From: Hyaloperonospora brassicae
Lineage: Eukaryota > Oomycota > Peronosporomycetes > Peronosporales > Peronosporaceae
Direction of reading: 5' to 3'
Assembly: GCA_947650285.1 (NCBI GenBank)
Contig: CANTFL010000305.1
Location: forward strand, 62,001-126,000
DNA length: 64,000 bases
Shown here piece after piece: positions 12,979 through 26,400 of this stretch. The notes under the pieces were generated by a model. The model was given only the letters and a program-made list of their open reading frames with translations, was not told the DNA's origin and did no database searches. Every line of letters starts with the position of its first letter. Position 1 is the stretch's first letter. The translations under genes were made by a program, and so were the position numbers.

Positions 12979-13889
12979 ATATTCGCACACAAGATCGATA
13001 TTGCACACAAGGTTGATATGGTGAGGACGCAACTGCTGACCGAGAATTGCCGCCAACAGCTTTAACAGAGCATACACCAGCAGCAAATCCTTGATTATTC
13101 CTCGAAAGAGTAAGCTCGGTGGCCCATACTGAAACTAACAGCACTTACTCAATAGCACGCAAAAATGAACCTGATATTTAATATGCTAAATCGCTTAGAT
13201 TTCTAAATTTTTATTCATTTCTTACTTTCCTAGAAACGTATTATGATTATCCAATTCCTATAGAATATTCTTAAATATTTTATTCAATCAAATTTCTAAC
13301 AGAAACGAAGTGGTGTCAATTTAGTTAATTTTTGATCTTTAGCACACAGCGAAATTTTATAGACAATTTGCGCTCTCTTACTGTAAATTATTTATATACA
13401 TCAATGTAAATTTGGTGAAATTAAAAAGCAGGCCTCTGAAATTTTGTGTATAGCTTCAAGGTAGAAGTAGGGAACGGTATTACCACCTGTAAAGGACGTG
13501 AAAAATCTAAATAACATGTGTTACTAAAGGCAAAACTTTGTATGTAAATTCGACATTACAGAGTGTGCTTCAGTGCGGAAGGTGAAGATACAGCCACCAA
13601 CAATTTTAAACCATCATCACAAATATGTTAAATTATAAAGCTCAATTTTATTTAATCGAGAGCGCTGGAAGAATGCTTCAAGTTGCAAAATAACCTGATA
13701 GATTGAAGTACAAGAGACTTAAGAACGTCAAGAAGAGTGGACATAGGCGTAAAATGAAAATATAGCTACAATGCATTGCCGCATTATATGTCACTGTCAT
13801 GGCGTGATTTTAAATTCTTTTGCTTTTGTTGAAGTGTCTGCCTGCTGACGCTACTATGTATAATCATATTGTTTACAGAATTATACCGA
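12979..13889. other. AT-rich spacer between two transposase relics
   Basis: The first ~150 bp may be 3' sequence of the Tigger element. The remainder is AT-rich with no coding signal and no terminal repeat that I can pair. Confidence 0.5.
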
Positions 13890-14880
13890 TCGAGAGGCAT
13901 AAAGTTGACGAATAAGGAAATGGGAAGGGTAATGGTTTTTTTGGCTCAAAAGTGAGTCATGGAGAGATTTATAGACGCACTGGTCGCTCTCAAAGCGTCG
14001 TTAGGCACTTTATGAATGACCCCATCGTACAAACCAGCCGTAAACACCACTCGGTTTGACTGAATTGACTTGACGGCGACTTCTCCGTGCTGCTCAGAGG
14101 GGGGGGGGGCGGTAAATTATCAGCTCTGGATCTCTATAAGAAATTAAAACTTCCTGCTAATGTATCAACAGTCAATCAGGTGTAAATTAAGCCCACCCTT
14201 TGTTTTTAAGCGTAATCTTGCACCAGTGCTTACCCAAAGGAATGATAGATCTCATGGTAAATGTTGTGCTAGTAGATGCCATCTTTCCGATAAAAAGTGG
14301 ACTCAAACCATATATTGGACGAAAAGAAGTTCAAGCTGGATGGACTAGATGACTTCAAAGGCTATTGGCGCGACTTGAATAAAAAAGAGGGTTTTAAACT
14401 CGTCATTACGGTGTAAAATGTGGTTGGGGTGCCTTTGGAGTCACTAAGACAAGTGTTTTAGCTTTCGAAACAGAGAAACAAAGCAGAGAAAAGTAAGTTA
14501 CTTCACTGAAAAACTATCCGGTGCCTTTTTTGGACGAGTTGGGTGTTGGTGGCCTTACTTTACAGCAAGTTAACTCGTCGATTACCATATCGGTATACGC
14601 AGGCGTGGTGTGTGGACCAAAGTTTTCCTGTTGTCGACTGGCCAGTGAATTGACCGTACTTAACCCCAATTATACCTATAGAGGGAGGTGTTGGCCAGGG
14701 GCGTATGTATGAATGGTCGGCCGTTCTAATCGCAAAGTGAGCTTATCATATGCATTTCAAAGTGCTGAGAACAAATTGGCACCGCTTGACTCCAAAAGCT
14801 GGCCCATTCGACGCACAATCGGTGCACGGAAGTGCTAAAAAACCAAGGTAACAAGACTGAATTGAAGGGGCTATTAGCAA
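13890..14880 (+). pseudogene. Tc1/mariner-type transposase, heavily mutated
   Basis: A DDE transposase relic of the Tc1 group, readable only across several frames. In order: RGIKLTNKEMGRVMVFLAQK (13,892-13,951), a paired-type HTH reading HGEIYRRTGRSQSVVRHF (13,958-14,011), a second helix segment KLSALDLYKKLKLPANVSTV (from ~14,114), the first catalytic block LDEKKFKLDG with its Asp at 14,318-14,320 followed by YWRDLNK, a WGAFG motif near 14,430, then QQVNSS, where the second catalytic Asp is replaced by Val (14,569-14,571). The last block reads VLNP, with Val at the third acidic position (14,656-14,658). The tail VLKNQGNKTE (~14,838-14,867) matches the usual Tc1 C-terminus. An 11-base G run at 14,099-14,109 and multiple frameshifts and stops also show it is dead. 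No terminal repeats were identified. Confidence 0.85.
14099..14109 (+). repeat. Poly-G run of 11 bases
   Basis: A homopolymer inside the Tc1 relic, between its two helix-turn-helix segments. It probably arose by slippage or reflects an assembly artefact. Confidence 0.9.
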
Positions 14881-17800
14881 CACTACGGTCGGAAAATATT
14901 TAGTTTTTTACTATATCCTTATTAAATGACACTCGTTCATTCAGCATCATATCTTTAATCTTACAGTCTAATCTTTTGAAGCAAAAATACATTTTATTCA
15001 TCGTTTAAAGAGCTACATGATGGTAAAGATTATTATACTATCAATTTAGATAAAACGAGTGAGTTGTGCGTTCCATACTACAAATCATACGATTCTGTAG
15101 CGATGCTCTCCTTAATTTGGACTTATTCATTACCTTTTGCTTAAAACAATATGTCAATTTTTAGGATATTCTGTACTTTATACTACTTAAGTTTTTTCTT
15201 TAAATTAAGGTTAATTTACATATATGTGAATTCTTTAGGTAAACGGAAAACAGTTGCACATTATCTGATTCCATATCATTTTTGACAAAATTTTCTATTT
15301 AAATGTACTTTGGATAAGTATAATTGGCAAATTAGCATCTTCCTAAGCTTAATGTGTCACATTTCGGCTGCGATACCAAAACTTATCTCCTTTCTCACGA
15401 CATTATATCAAGAACTTCAGATCTGCAGCAATGAATGAACTTTTCCAGATTCTTAAAAAAAAGAAGCGCATCATCTACGTGACTCCAGCATATGGCGTTG
15501 GATGTCCTGGACGAATATTGCTTTTGTTTGACTTTTGTAACCAAATCGACCTGACATTCACCCAGTACATAAGAGAATAAATTCCAACCTACTGTAAATG
15601 AGTAAAGTTGTGTCACACAGGGATGTCCTTCGACGATTTTTATCCTATAACTTCTTGAAATAATAGAATTAATAAAATTATTGCATAAAGTTCTACACGC
15701 ATCAAAGGTTAATAATATATAAACAATTATTTAAAAAAAATAACGCAATATCTCTCGAAGAAAGGTGTTGAGAGAGCTTCTGATCTATAATTATATTCTA
15801 TGTAGGACGTTAATTTTTTTTGTAATGAGTAATGAAAAAGATCGTATATAATATGCTATCCGTCGTCCATGAGTGTTAATTGTAGTGAGCGTGACGAGCT
15901 AGATAATAAAGAAGCTTGACAAGAATATCATGTTTAAATCAAAATTTATAACTGATATGTTGTATCTGATTAAGCCGTTATGATTAATCTGTACGCACCG
16001 CAGTTTGGCCACTAGAAAAACACAATCTGTGAAAGCAATGGGTTCATATCGTTCAAGGTATCATCCGCCAACTCTTTACCTCTGCATATCGCTAACGAGC
16101 GCTTGAATGTACAATAATTATGCTCATTGGGATTGAGTGGTGTACTTAATGTCATCTGAAAAAATGGGCTGGATTTAGCATGGCACTTTTATAATATGCA
16201 CAAAGGCATTACTACATTTGGACCTGAGAGACCACAAACTTTAGACACATAACACTTAAAATATTAATTATTTGAAATTTAAATTGATGGCGGAGCATTT
16301 CTCATAACTTATATCTGGCGTGATTAACATACATCATGTCGTTGACAAAGTTTGATTTGCCTAATAAGAAAGCCTTAGGCCAATTCGACGTTTCGTGGGT
16401 ATCGTTGAAATACCAGACGATGATTTGTCGTTTTAAAAAATTAGTATTATGTGTAATTTGCAAACAAATTTGAGAATGTAATCCTGTAGATGTTGATGCA
16501 AGCAGAATGACGTGATGTAATCAACTATGGTGAAGGGATATATAAATTAAACAAATTAGATGTGGGTTCTATTTTATGTATAATTTTGGATGTTAAATAG
16601 ATTTTGAGATCATCTTAGTCGACGAACAAAACTATATATGTTGATCTAGCAGGCAAGTGTGTTCAAAGTACATCACAATTGATTGTTGGGGCAAAACGCT
16701 ACGCAAGACTATGTATAACTAAAAAAAGAATAGATTTCATTGTAGTGCACCGACATCAAACTGATTTGCTATAAGTATTGGTCAAATTGTAGAATATACG
16801 TCATTTAGGATATTCATATGCAGAGGCTAGTAAATTTCTAATTTATTGGAAGTAAAATGCTGAATGAAAATCATTCGCTGACTTGGTAAGGCTAACTCTC
16901 TCACAATAGACCGTTTATTGTCGGCTTACAATTTTAGTGTGGGAAGACATATCTAGCGTTATAGTCGTGTTATGCGTACTTTTAATATATCACAAATATT
17001 TCTTCAGCCAATTATTAAACAATATAACTAGATAAGGGTAAAAAGGGTTGTTAAAATGGACAATAATATTTAAGTAAATGTTCAAAAATGATTTAATAAA
17101 TTAATTTTATGCAAGAAACTATTTTCAAGGTCAACCCAATTACGAAACGAAATCAATATACCCGAATTTGTTAGCCTCTGTTCGGCGATGTATTAATGAG
17201 CAGCCCCAATTCTATTTCGATACGCGTACCTTTTAATCCAGTGCTAGTGCTCTCAATTACTTCACCGCGTCCTTACATCACTAAAAAATATCAAGAAAGC
17301 TAAAAAATAACTACAAGTAAGGCTTTTGAAGCGTTCTTAAATCGCTTTTGAACATCCTCACTAAATATGAATTTTATTCGGCCGGTACCTATGGTCTTCA
17401 TCGTGTGTAATAACAACGCCTTGCTCATTTTTTTGCGCTATATACACAGGTAAGGGCCATACCATAACGTCATTTCCGCTCAGTCGACAAATACAATAGG
17501 TTAGCTTAAAAACATCCACACACCAAATTAAGGCATTTATCTGCTTCTCATTTCTGAACAAGCAATTAATTACTTTCTTCATTAAGGATCTAAGGGCGCC
17601 ATAAAAGAAAAAATATTATAACACAAATGTCTAGGTAATACGGAATTTATTACGTATCGTTCATTCGGCGCGATGCAAAATAACTTCATATAAAAATAGC
17701 AAGGCGTCTAGATGGGTAAAAAGCTTCGCGCTCAAATATTTTCAAATTTTCGATCAAGAGAAGAAAGCAGACGCTTGAACCTACGTGATAGAATTGGTCT

Positions 17801-20800
17801 TCGCACGAGATAGGCATACTAAAAAGATTGTATCATGCAAAACAAAGCGGGCACTATAAACGCTCATTATCGGTCTAAGCACACCTACACGCATATTGTT
17901 TGCTGTTCAAGTCCTGTGAATAGTGATAATCTGATTTTGTATGACCCCACTCGCAATCCAGATATAGGCGGATACTTATTTATATTGCAATCAAAGTAGA
18001 CGTCTACAACGTCGTTTATTGCTGTAACGAATTCATCGTTGGGTGTGTGCTACATTGGTGATCAGTATGGTGAGCTTTACAAATCGATATGTGTTGTTAA
18101 AAACTGACGAAAGTATGTAAAAAGTCTTAGACTCACATAATTTTATATTGGGAACGAAATTACAAGAGCAAAAATCGGACAGAAAAAACGATTTATACTC
18201 ATCTTTTCGGTTTAAAAATAGAATAATGTAAGCACAATGACCGATATATGATTTGATTGTAACATCTAGCTGATATATTGAATGCATTTACAGCATATAT
18301 CGCTTAATAGTTATTGATATCATGAGATATTTGAATTTAAAATTCAATATAAGGCGTTGCTAAAACGCTTGAACTAAGGAACAGGATGACATTTCGACGG
18401 ATTTACCAGTCAACATGTCATGTAGAACAATAAAGGGAAATTTACATCAGATATGCATGTTTATGTTAGCTTAATAATTAGATAACAAGCTACATAATGT
18501 TTCAAACCTATTTTTCAAGTCTAGTGCGTTCCTCGTGTGATAAATTGATCAGGAGATTCTTACTCCTCAAAAGAACGAAAACGACTCAGCCACACCCGCT
18601 GTGTAATATGCGTTATAAACTTGGATATCAAAATTTCATGTACATTGATGTACTTGCTATGCCACATTGACAAGAAGGCTCAATTGATCGTTGGCACACT
18701 TTATTGCGAAAGGCATTATTTAGGCATCACTAAAGAAAAAGAAAAAGTGCTTTAAAAAATCCTATACTTTTATAGACACTGAGTTTCTTACATGATATAT
18801 TTTGATAGCATTACCATCGAATGAATCTTGCGAGATTGACAAGCACATTATAAAATTTAAATAACGAATAATATAAATATATACTAAAGTCAGATCAATT
18901 TTATACTGTACATGACATCAATTTTAAACGCCTAATCACGTTGAAATATTTTTTGGATAATGGAAATCTTAGGTGCATCGCAGTGTCAAGCACCTTCCCA
19001 TTTAGAATTCGATTATACCAGATATATTGCATGACAGTATGTCCAATATACTCTGACAAAACAGAAAAATTAAATAGATTAGTAGAACCGCCATTCAAAT
19101 AATGTAAACTTGAAAATGACGAAATCTTGTTTTCATTTGTAATATTATGAGCCATACAATCTCATTTTTACTAATAAAGATGTGACATATATGGTTTGTC
19201 AAAATCATTAGTTCATTTTAGATATTAATTAAGCGTCAATATATGAAAAAATTATTTAAAGTACCGAACTAACGTCATCAAAGTGCCTATTTATTTGAAA
19301 GGGACAATAATAACGACCTCAATAATATAATTAAAAAACATCTTATAACCATCCTCTTTGCCAACTGCGACTATGCAAAGTTTTCACGTATACATATAAG
19401 TAGAATTTCACACTAAACAACTGCATTAGCGCAAATGGAAGATGTAAAAAGGAACTGCAAAGCTCTTAATGTTTCCTAATGAATTTAACAGGACTGTATC
19501 TCAGTATAGAAAGGCCTAAATGAACATGAGGTTATAAATAAAAAAATATTGTGTGATATAAAGATGTATGAATTTACACCTTAGGAATTTCTTTATAAAA
19601 GATCGATTACACAACCGTTACTCTGCTGCACAGAAGAAGGCAATTGAACATATAAAATCGATTGTTCGCGTATCGATACAGCTGTACGCTGCCTCCGATC
19701 CTACCTCTATCTTTGTGATGATATAAACGTGACTTATTTCGAAACAATTACATTATAATTATGGCCTTACACGTTCTTTGCGGTGGTTGCCCGTTGGTGC
19801 AGATCCTCCCCTTACTAAAAGTTGACTTCAGAAAGTACATTAATTTCCATCTTATGTTCTTAACAATTATTCTATTGCTCGGATAACCACATAAATAACT
19901 ATTGACGTCAGACCGCTTTTGCGCATTGGCCCTTCAGTGCGCATAAGTAGAGCTTTCGTTCGAAGACTTTCACTTTATATAAGAATTTCGCGATAAAACA
20001 AATTCCTAATGAAATTTACTCGATACAATGTGATAATAAAGCACGTTATGCACGTATGTAATTAATTAAATCATTTGCAATTGCGTCCAGCACAACCGGT
20101 AGTCGTCAACGTCATAAATGTATCTTATGATAACATATACAAAAAGTGTATACCTTAAAAAGAAGCAACACTTTCTTCAGATACATGCCATAGCAAAAGG
20201 CTAATTCCATATTCGAGAATTTACTATATTTAATATCGAGCGATGTGGTACAACGCTTTAAAGTGGCTTATTACGTATCCCGACGAAAACTTGCACTTCT
20301 ACCAGTAATGCCAGACGGATCAATTTTAGTAAGATGGAACTGATGCATTTAGAATCAAATTGTATATAATGGTTCGTTATATTATCATTAATGGAGTCTA
20401 AAGAAGTGAAAAGGTTACCGGCATTATCTGTATAATGTAGAAGTTTCCATGATCGTTCGAGATCGATCTAACCCTACAGTATAGACCGATGCGGGATCCA
20501 GGAGATATTAAAAGGCTTACAGATACAGAGTTCTTTTCCGCATCTGCTATAAATTGACGAATTGAACGCAAGAAAATAGGGTGCGACGATTCCCCCTAGG
20601 TTTAATTACCCTTTTCGTAGCACTTGAGGACAAGGTTCGATTTACTATTAAAAAGCTTTATGTCCAATTAGGTGCATCTCATTGGCCTTGAGATTAGTTA
20701 ATTAAGATATCGCAATGAATGAATGGGGCTCATAAAAGAAAATCACAGCATACATAAAGGTTTTAAGTATATGCAGAGTACATAATAATTTATGTGAGCT

Positions 20801-23190
20801 AATACAAAGCTTGCATGCAGCAGAAATGACTTTATGCCAAAGACCAGTTTACAGGGTTATAGTTAGATTTTTCGTAAGTAATCACCGAAAATAATGCATG
20901 ATTTGGCAAGACTGACAAAATCAATATAGCGTTTATGTAGAATTTTTCACCGAAACAAAAGTTACATGTAACGGCTCTCTATAGTAGAACCCATTCAGCC
21001 TACGTAATGCACAAAATGTTCGACAAAGTCATCTGTATTACATCAGTGTATAGTATAGCTCGTCAATACAGATTCAAAACATTTTGTGATGGCATCAAAA
21101 TTCAGTAAACATTACTGATCGTAGCTTATATCCCGCTGCAATTATCTGCAAACAAAAAACGTCTAACGGCAAAAGGGTCATCTCAGCGATCTAAGAAATT
21201 ATTTAGGGATGAAATACGAAGGATGCATTATATAATTTATGTATACGACCTGAATTTTATACTGCTGTGTGAGAACTGAATTATCGTTGATAAAATAGTT
21301 CATAAATAGGGTGATTGCATAGTGAATATACACATTTCCGCTTAAATAATTATAGATGCTGGACATGATATGACAATATATGTCAGTAGTCATTTATTTT
21401 TCGTTAAGATAAACATGTGAAATATAAAAATGTACGATCAGCGATCATCCGACCTGGAATATAATTCAAGATGACAAATCGCACTGATTGTGAGCTGCTT
21501 TTTATAACGTAGGCCTCCGACCTAGTCATGGACGATGCATAACATACGTATTGCACAAATTTTGTACGCTTTAGCATTGATGGAACTTTCACCGCGATCA
21601 ACGGATCGAAAATCGCAAGATCCAATGTTTGAACGCTAACGAGGAAGGTGGTAGCATAAATCGTTACTTAGAGGTCCAGTAATATTTCAAACAAGAAATA
21701 ACATAAAGATTTATGTACGTAATATTACCCTCGGATCACAAAGCAGTAAGATATTGTACCTCATCTTATCGTATAAAGGCTTCATCCGAGTCCAGATCTG
21801 CCCGATTAAACTTTTTTAGCGAGAATATAGCGCTAAACTTACCACAAAACATATAATTTAAGCGACATGAAGACCAAAGTCCGCACATACAATAATAGTA
21901 TATTCAGCATAGTCCTTCACTCAAGCCCCGATAGAGCGCTGTTGAGGGACGCAGCAGCTAATCGTAGGATGCAGATATATCTGTTTATAAATATGATTTT
22001 ATTCAATATTATTAATTTTTTAAAATTTTCTTGAAGCAAGACGTGTCACTTATACCCCGGAAGAAAACATCTGGCACCCGACATCACAATGAAGGTATCG
22101 TGATACCTATTAAACATGCTCATGCAATGTGTGGGTAATCCCAGAACACTTGCGACAAGATCCCGTCTGCAATAGAGCTTGGAGAATCTCAGCTGTTCAT
22201 TATTAATATTGCAAGACGGCACAAGTGGTCTATAGACAAGTTGATCGAATATCGACATTTAGGTAAATACACAGCGCGGTTTATAGAAGAACTTGGGTTA
22301 AATATCAAGTTCAGTTTAAAAAAACATTACGACCTAGATAAGACATCTGGTCAACTAAAGCTTCGTTCCATATCAAATCCGACTTGGCTATATTTCGACT
22401 TTAGATTATCAAGAAAAGTGCAACACGACCTGCCAACGGGTAAATTACACCCACGACAGATGTTGTCCACGGTCTTCCTACCAATTTCGTAAACACTTCA
22501 TATTATATCGTAATTGTCCATTATAATCCACTGGACTTTTTGATGGTAAATCATTGCATAGATCGACCTATTAGATTATTTTAAGATTACCTATAGATGA
22601 CTGGGGCTCATAGGTAAATTAATACATTTTCACATAAAACGTACAGCGCTGTCAAGAAATATATGGACGATCCTCCATTGCCAAATGATTTATTTTATCA
22701 TTTAAGGATGGTCAAGCCACCATCGTAACTTCGTAACCTCCGTTACAGTCTCCGCCAATACATAATACCCCTGACACTATATAACATGCAAACGATCGTT
22801 TTGTACCCACCCTTTTATTTGGTGTGGTAGTGACACATAATGACTTGCTGCAAGAGCTATGAGATCACAAATCAAATTGAAATTGTCCAATCTGTCTATA
22901 TCGTGGCTATTTTAACCAGAAAACATAGAATTCTGTCATGATATACTTCATGGTTAGCGCGATCAAGGCGTATAATCTTGCGTATAGTAATTTTGTCTAG
23001 CTATGTTCTCAATCAAATAAGTCTTTGATTCAGGAAAACAAAACTATCTTATATTGCACTTTTTTCATCTGATTGGTTTGGGCTTAAGACATGATCTCAT
23101 CTTATAGGACTTATCGATGACATCGCCTTTTGGGTTTTTTCGAGTCGTCACGTTTTAGTTTTTACACGATTCACTGAGCTCACTATGACT
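14881..23190. other. AT-rich region with no gene detected
   Basis: About 8.3 kb of AT-rich DNA. Open frames stay below ~85 codons and show no codon pattern or motif. I found no tRNA cloverleaf, tandem array or paired inverted repeat. One minus frame (15,395-15,616) contains HVDDALLF, faintly like an RT active site, but has no other RT motif and is not called. This may be decayed repeat DNA. Confidence 0.6.
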
Positions 23191-24180
23191 TATTCTAACA
23201 GATAATTGGTATCAGGTCTGGAGAACTCTCAGCATACATGACCATTAAAACCCTTTTTCTTTTTATACAGCTTGACTTTATGGTCAATCTGCACTTTTTG
23301 ACGGCCGCGCTCCATATGGAAGAAATTGCGGTGGAGTGAAGTTTCAGACCCGCGTGATGAGCCCCGGAAATACTCACTGTGCTAAACTACCACCTTACGG
23401 GGAGAACCCTGATACTGCGTATGAACCTTGACTCACCTTTTGTAACCGTCGGATGGCGTGTTGCACTATTTGGTAGCCTTGGACGGATACTGAGACGTGT
23501 GAGCCTTGGCAGAGGAAGACATTAAGCCAAAAGTGGATATGGATCACTAAATGGGCCAGTGTGTGGTCACTTGACCTATACAATCGAGAGCGTACTTATG
23601 ACCGAATTCTTCATGAAGCTTGTCGCTCCTGACCTTTCGCGTAATTACAGGGGTATAAAACTCCTGAATTATGCTGTGCTGTCTAACCGAACAGTTGAGG
23701 GGCTGTTTTCGATATCGGGATCTCAAGGGGGTTGCTACTCGACGAACTGAAAAGACAAGTACTCCCTGGAATTTTTCTTGCCTATCTTGAAGAAGGGTTG
23801 CTACTCGACGAAGCGACAGACTAACTACTTCTTTAGGTTCTAATTGAACTCAGTCTCGCTACGTAAATGATTTCAACGGGGGTCTCAAAGTGAATTCCTT
23901 CCTCGGAACAGGAGGGAAGACTGAACAAGTTGTATTTTCAGGCATGATGACTACCTGCCACGTAGATCGCAGACTAAGTAGTACCAATATATTCTTATCC
24001 TTCAACTCCTCTAATCTTACCTTGACCTGTACACTGACTCTTCCTGTGACTGGTCAAGATCAGCCGGACGTTGAGGGAGGGGGTAAAGCCGTGAAGGAAA
24101 ATAGTCTACCCATGAGAGACCCAGGTCTACCAATGTGGGACCAAATCCTACTTACGCACTATCTGCTTCTGTATAACTTC
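23191..24180. other. Transition zone from AT-rich DNA into the Gypsy mosaic
   Basis: GC content rises and short frames appear on both strands (minus 23,195-23,377 and 23,395-23,583; plus 23,559-23,750 and 23,890-24,207). None has a convincing motif. By position it should hold the integrase end of E1, which runs leftward, but I could not recognise an integrase, so E1 is either truncated here or decayed. Confidence 0.4.
23728..23812 (+). repeat. 18 bp perfect direct repeat, 67 bp apart
   Basis: GGGTTGCTACTCGACGAA occurs at 23,728-23,745 and again at 23,795-23,812. Both copies are preceded by an A/G-rich stretch and followed by a 'gac' context. The repeat sits in the transition zone and is not part of a recognised gene. 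Confidence 0.85.
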
Positions 24181-24289
24181 GGTCTGATAGCGTACCCTCC
24201 CGGCTGAATCGATATCGCAATTATTCGAGCAAGATGGCCAGCCTGCTCGGGCTTCCACAATCATCGAGACGGTTGAAAGTAATCAGATC

Positions 24290-24740
24290 TCGCTAATCTT
24301 CTTCATCTACAACACCTTTTCCTTTTTCGTTCAGCAAATCTGTGCTTGCTAGTCGATCTTCACTTTTGTTCCATTCTCTCATTATATGCAAAAACTCATG
24401 ACCCGGCCAAGATCTCAATTTCTCTAACGCTTTATGCATCAAAAGTTGAAGGCCCGGTGCCTTGCAGTCGATCTCACCGCGCAATTGTCGAATCACCAAA
24501 TAAGAGTCGCTACAAAGAACTACTCGCCCCCTGTCCAGATCGCAAGTTACTCAAAGCATAGTAGCAAGCCATTTCACTCGGCTTCGTTCACGGCTAGGTC
24601 GAGAGTATATCTAGATTCCACCGCCACGATCGTTCACTTAGGCAGCCTCTATATCACGGCACTGTACGGACCTCCTTTATTCTACATCCCTGATGGATTA
24701 TCGAAACTGGTCACCATCAACTCATCATCTACTTCCACCG
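24290..24740 (-). pseudogene. E1 second RNase H domain (between RT/RH and integrase position)
   Basis: An RNase H-like domain separate from the one fused to RT. Read across frames on the minus strand, four acidic positions survive: Asp in SFDNPSGM (codon 24,700-24,702), Glu in AVNEAE (~24,577-24,588), Asp in CSDSYLVIRQLRGEIDCK (24,506-24,508) and Asp in NKSEDRLAS (24,356-24,358). The order D-E-D-D and the spacing fit RNase H, and the 'archaeal-like' RNase H described in some Gypsy elements is the best match in position. Stops interrupt it (after SGM and after NEAE) and there is at least one frameshift. Its role would be removal of RNA from the RNA:DNA hybrid during reverse transcription. Confidence is high for an extra RNase H and lower for the archaeal-like subtype. 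Confidence 0.75.
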
Positions 24741-24954
24741 TCGGTGGTGGCGTTTATAATTTAAGTTGGTAGCCCTTCGCGGGAAGATTGCGATCAGCAT
24801 CTCTTTTACTATCTCTCTCGGGGTGATACTCGCTTTTAACATACTCAATATCTAGTCCTCTACTCTTTAGCACTTCTTCTCCTCCATAGTCCAATTAGAC
24901 AGCAAATCAGCCCACCGGTTTTAATCTGCCGTTCAGCCCTTGTATTTGCATTAA

Positions 24955-25300
24955 TTACGCTAAAGTGGAATGTCGGGTCAGCACAGTGATCTCCCATGAA
25001 GCTAGTGTGGTATAGCATACATCCAATACCCGGAGTAACGCCAACACTTTCTTTTCCGCCTTCCCGTAATTAAGCTCATTGGGCTTCATTGTGCAGTTAG
25101 TGAACGCCACCGGATTACACACACCGTCAAACTCCTGTATCAAGGCCGCTGAGACAGCCCACTTACTAGCGTAGACCACGATCACGAGTGGTCGATCTAG
25201 GTCGAAATATCTAAGCATAAGACCTGTAGCTATCTTAGCCTTCGGCATTGTAAAAGCAGCCTTGGATTCCTTCCATCGGTTTTCATTCGACCATTCGTCT
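24955..25300 (-). pseudogene. E1 RT-linked RNase H domain, catalytic residues replaced
   Basis: The open frame 24,955-25,248 contains KAKIATGLMLRYFDLDRPL, VVYASKWAVSAALIQEFDG, MKPNELNYGKAEKKVLALL and VLTRHSTLA. This is the standard RT-RNase H layout, but the position that is normally Asp at the start (usually 'DAS') is Tyr (YAS), and the usual 'TDH' is TRH. The domain is therefore expected to be inactive and to serve as a structural linker, as the connection domain does in retroviral RT. The reading frame itself is intact over 98 codons, so the residue changes look like a family property and not random decay. Confidence 0.75.
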
Positions 25301-26400
25301 CCTGCTGCGAGCTGAGCTCAACTGACCTCAAAGAAATACGATTCCCTTAGCTCATACAAAACAGCGGCATACACTGCAAAATCCCCAATGAAGCGGCGGT
25401 AGTAATTCAAGCTTCCAAGAAAAGATTTCATAGCTCGCAGCGTGCTAGGAATCGAGATGTTGACCAACGATTCCACGTTCTTTGGTTAAGCTTCTAGACC
25501 GTCCATTGACACTCGATGTACCAAATAGTCAACCTTCCGGCACCTCAAAATTTTGCTAATAAGACTGACGGACAGTATTTAAGTATTAAATGCTTCCAGC
25601 AGCCGTTCCACTTTTGCGTAAAAAGAGTCCGATGACGCGACTGGTATGAGAAAATCGTCAATATAAGATCGCCGTTTTAGTATGGAGGGTCGTCAATCTG
25701 TCTCAGGTTCTCTATCTTTGAATACGTCGATCTGACCATCGGAATCTAAACTCTGTTCGATCTTGTGATGCCCAAACAGCGCATTTTTAACAAGAGGTTG
25801 GTAGAATTGGGGCGCGTTCTCTAGTCCAAAAGGCATTTGTCGCCACTCTAAAAGGCGAAACGGCGTGGCAAACGCTACTATTAATTTCGCTTATTCATTC
25901 ATTTTAATGACCCAGAATCTACTGGCCAAATTTAATCGATCAGTACCACAGACTTATGTTCAGGTCTTCCAGCAGATCACTGATTACCGCCATGGGGTAA
26001 ACATCTGTCGCGTCAGATGATTCACTCTTCGATAATCAATACAAAGGCAAAAAAATTTTTAATCCTTCTTGATGATCACCGCAATCGGAGACGCCCAAGG
26101 CGACGTAAATGGCTGGATGATCTTGGCCACTAGTAATCTTTGTTGAGTTCCGACAACTTCTTCCAATATTTAAGCTCGACCGGACGGACCCTTTGAGCTG
26201 TCGGTGCGGCCCCACCAACATCGATATCACACATCGCTCCTCGTGCTGCTGGCGGTATAACATTGCCATTCACTATTAGGAGGAGACGACTTTTCCAAAT
26301 CAACGATCTGAGCTTTTGTTGATCTGTAGTGAGACATACATTGAGATCGCCGATCTGAATACCATCAATGGTCACTTTATCCGTAGCAGTCTACACCTCT
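25300..26400 (-). pseudogene. E1 reverse transcriptase, degenerate
   Basis: Gypsy RT. The N-terminal approach lies at 26,130-26,375 (LRSLIWKSRLLLIVNGN, QRVRPVELKYWKKL). The catalytic box YIDDFLIP is intact at 25,654-25,665, and the following primer-grip/thumb text MKSFLGSLNYYRRFIGDFAV is readable near 25.4 kb. Between them, frameshifts and stops are frequent, and the Asp-containing motif A is not clearly readable. It is dead as a gene, but assignment to Gypsy RT is secure. It matches E2's RT at 50.8-52.3 kb in both order and wording. Confidence 0.85.

Noticed and set aside
15395..15616. Minus frame with HVDDALLF, possibly a Copia RT active site
   Set aside because: No other RT motif is present nearby and the surrounding DNA has no coding pattern; four residues are not enough.
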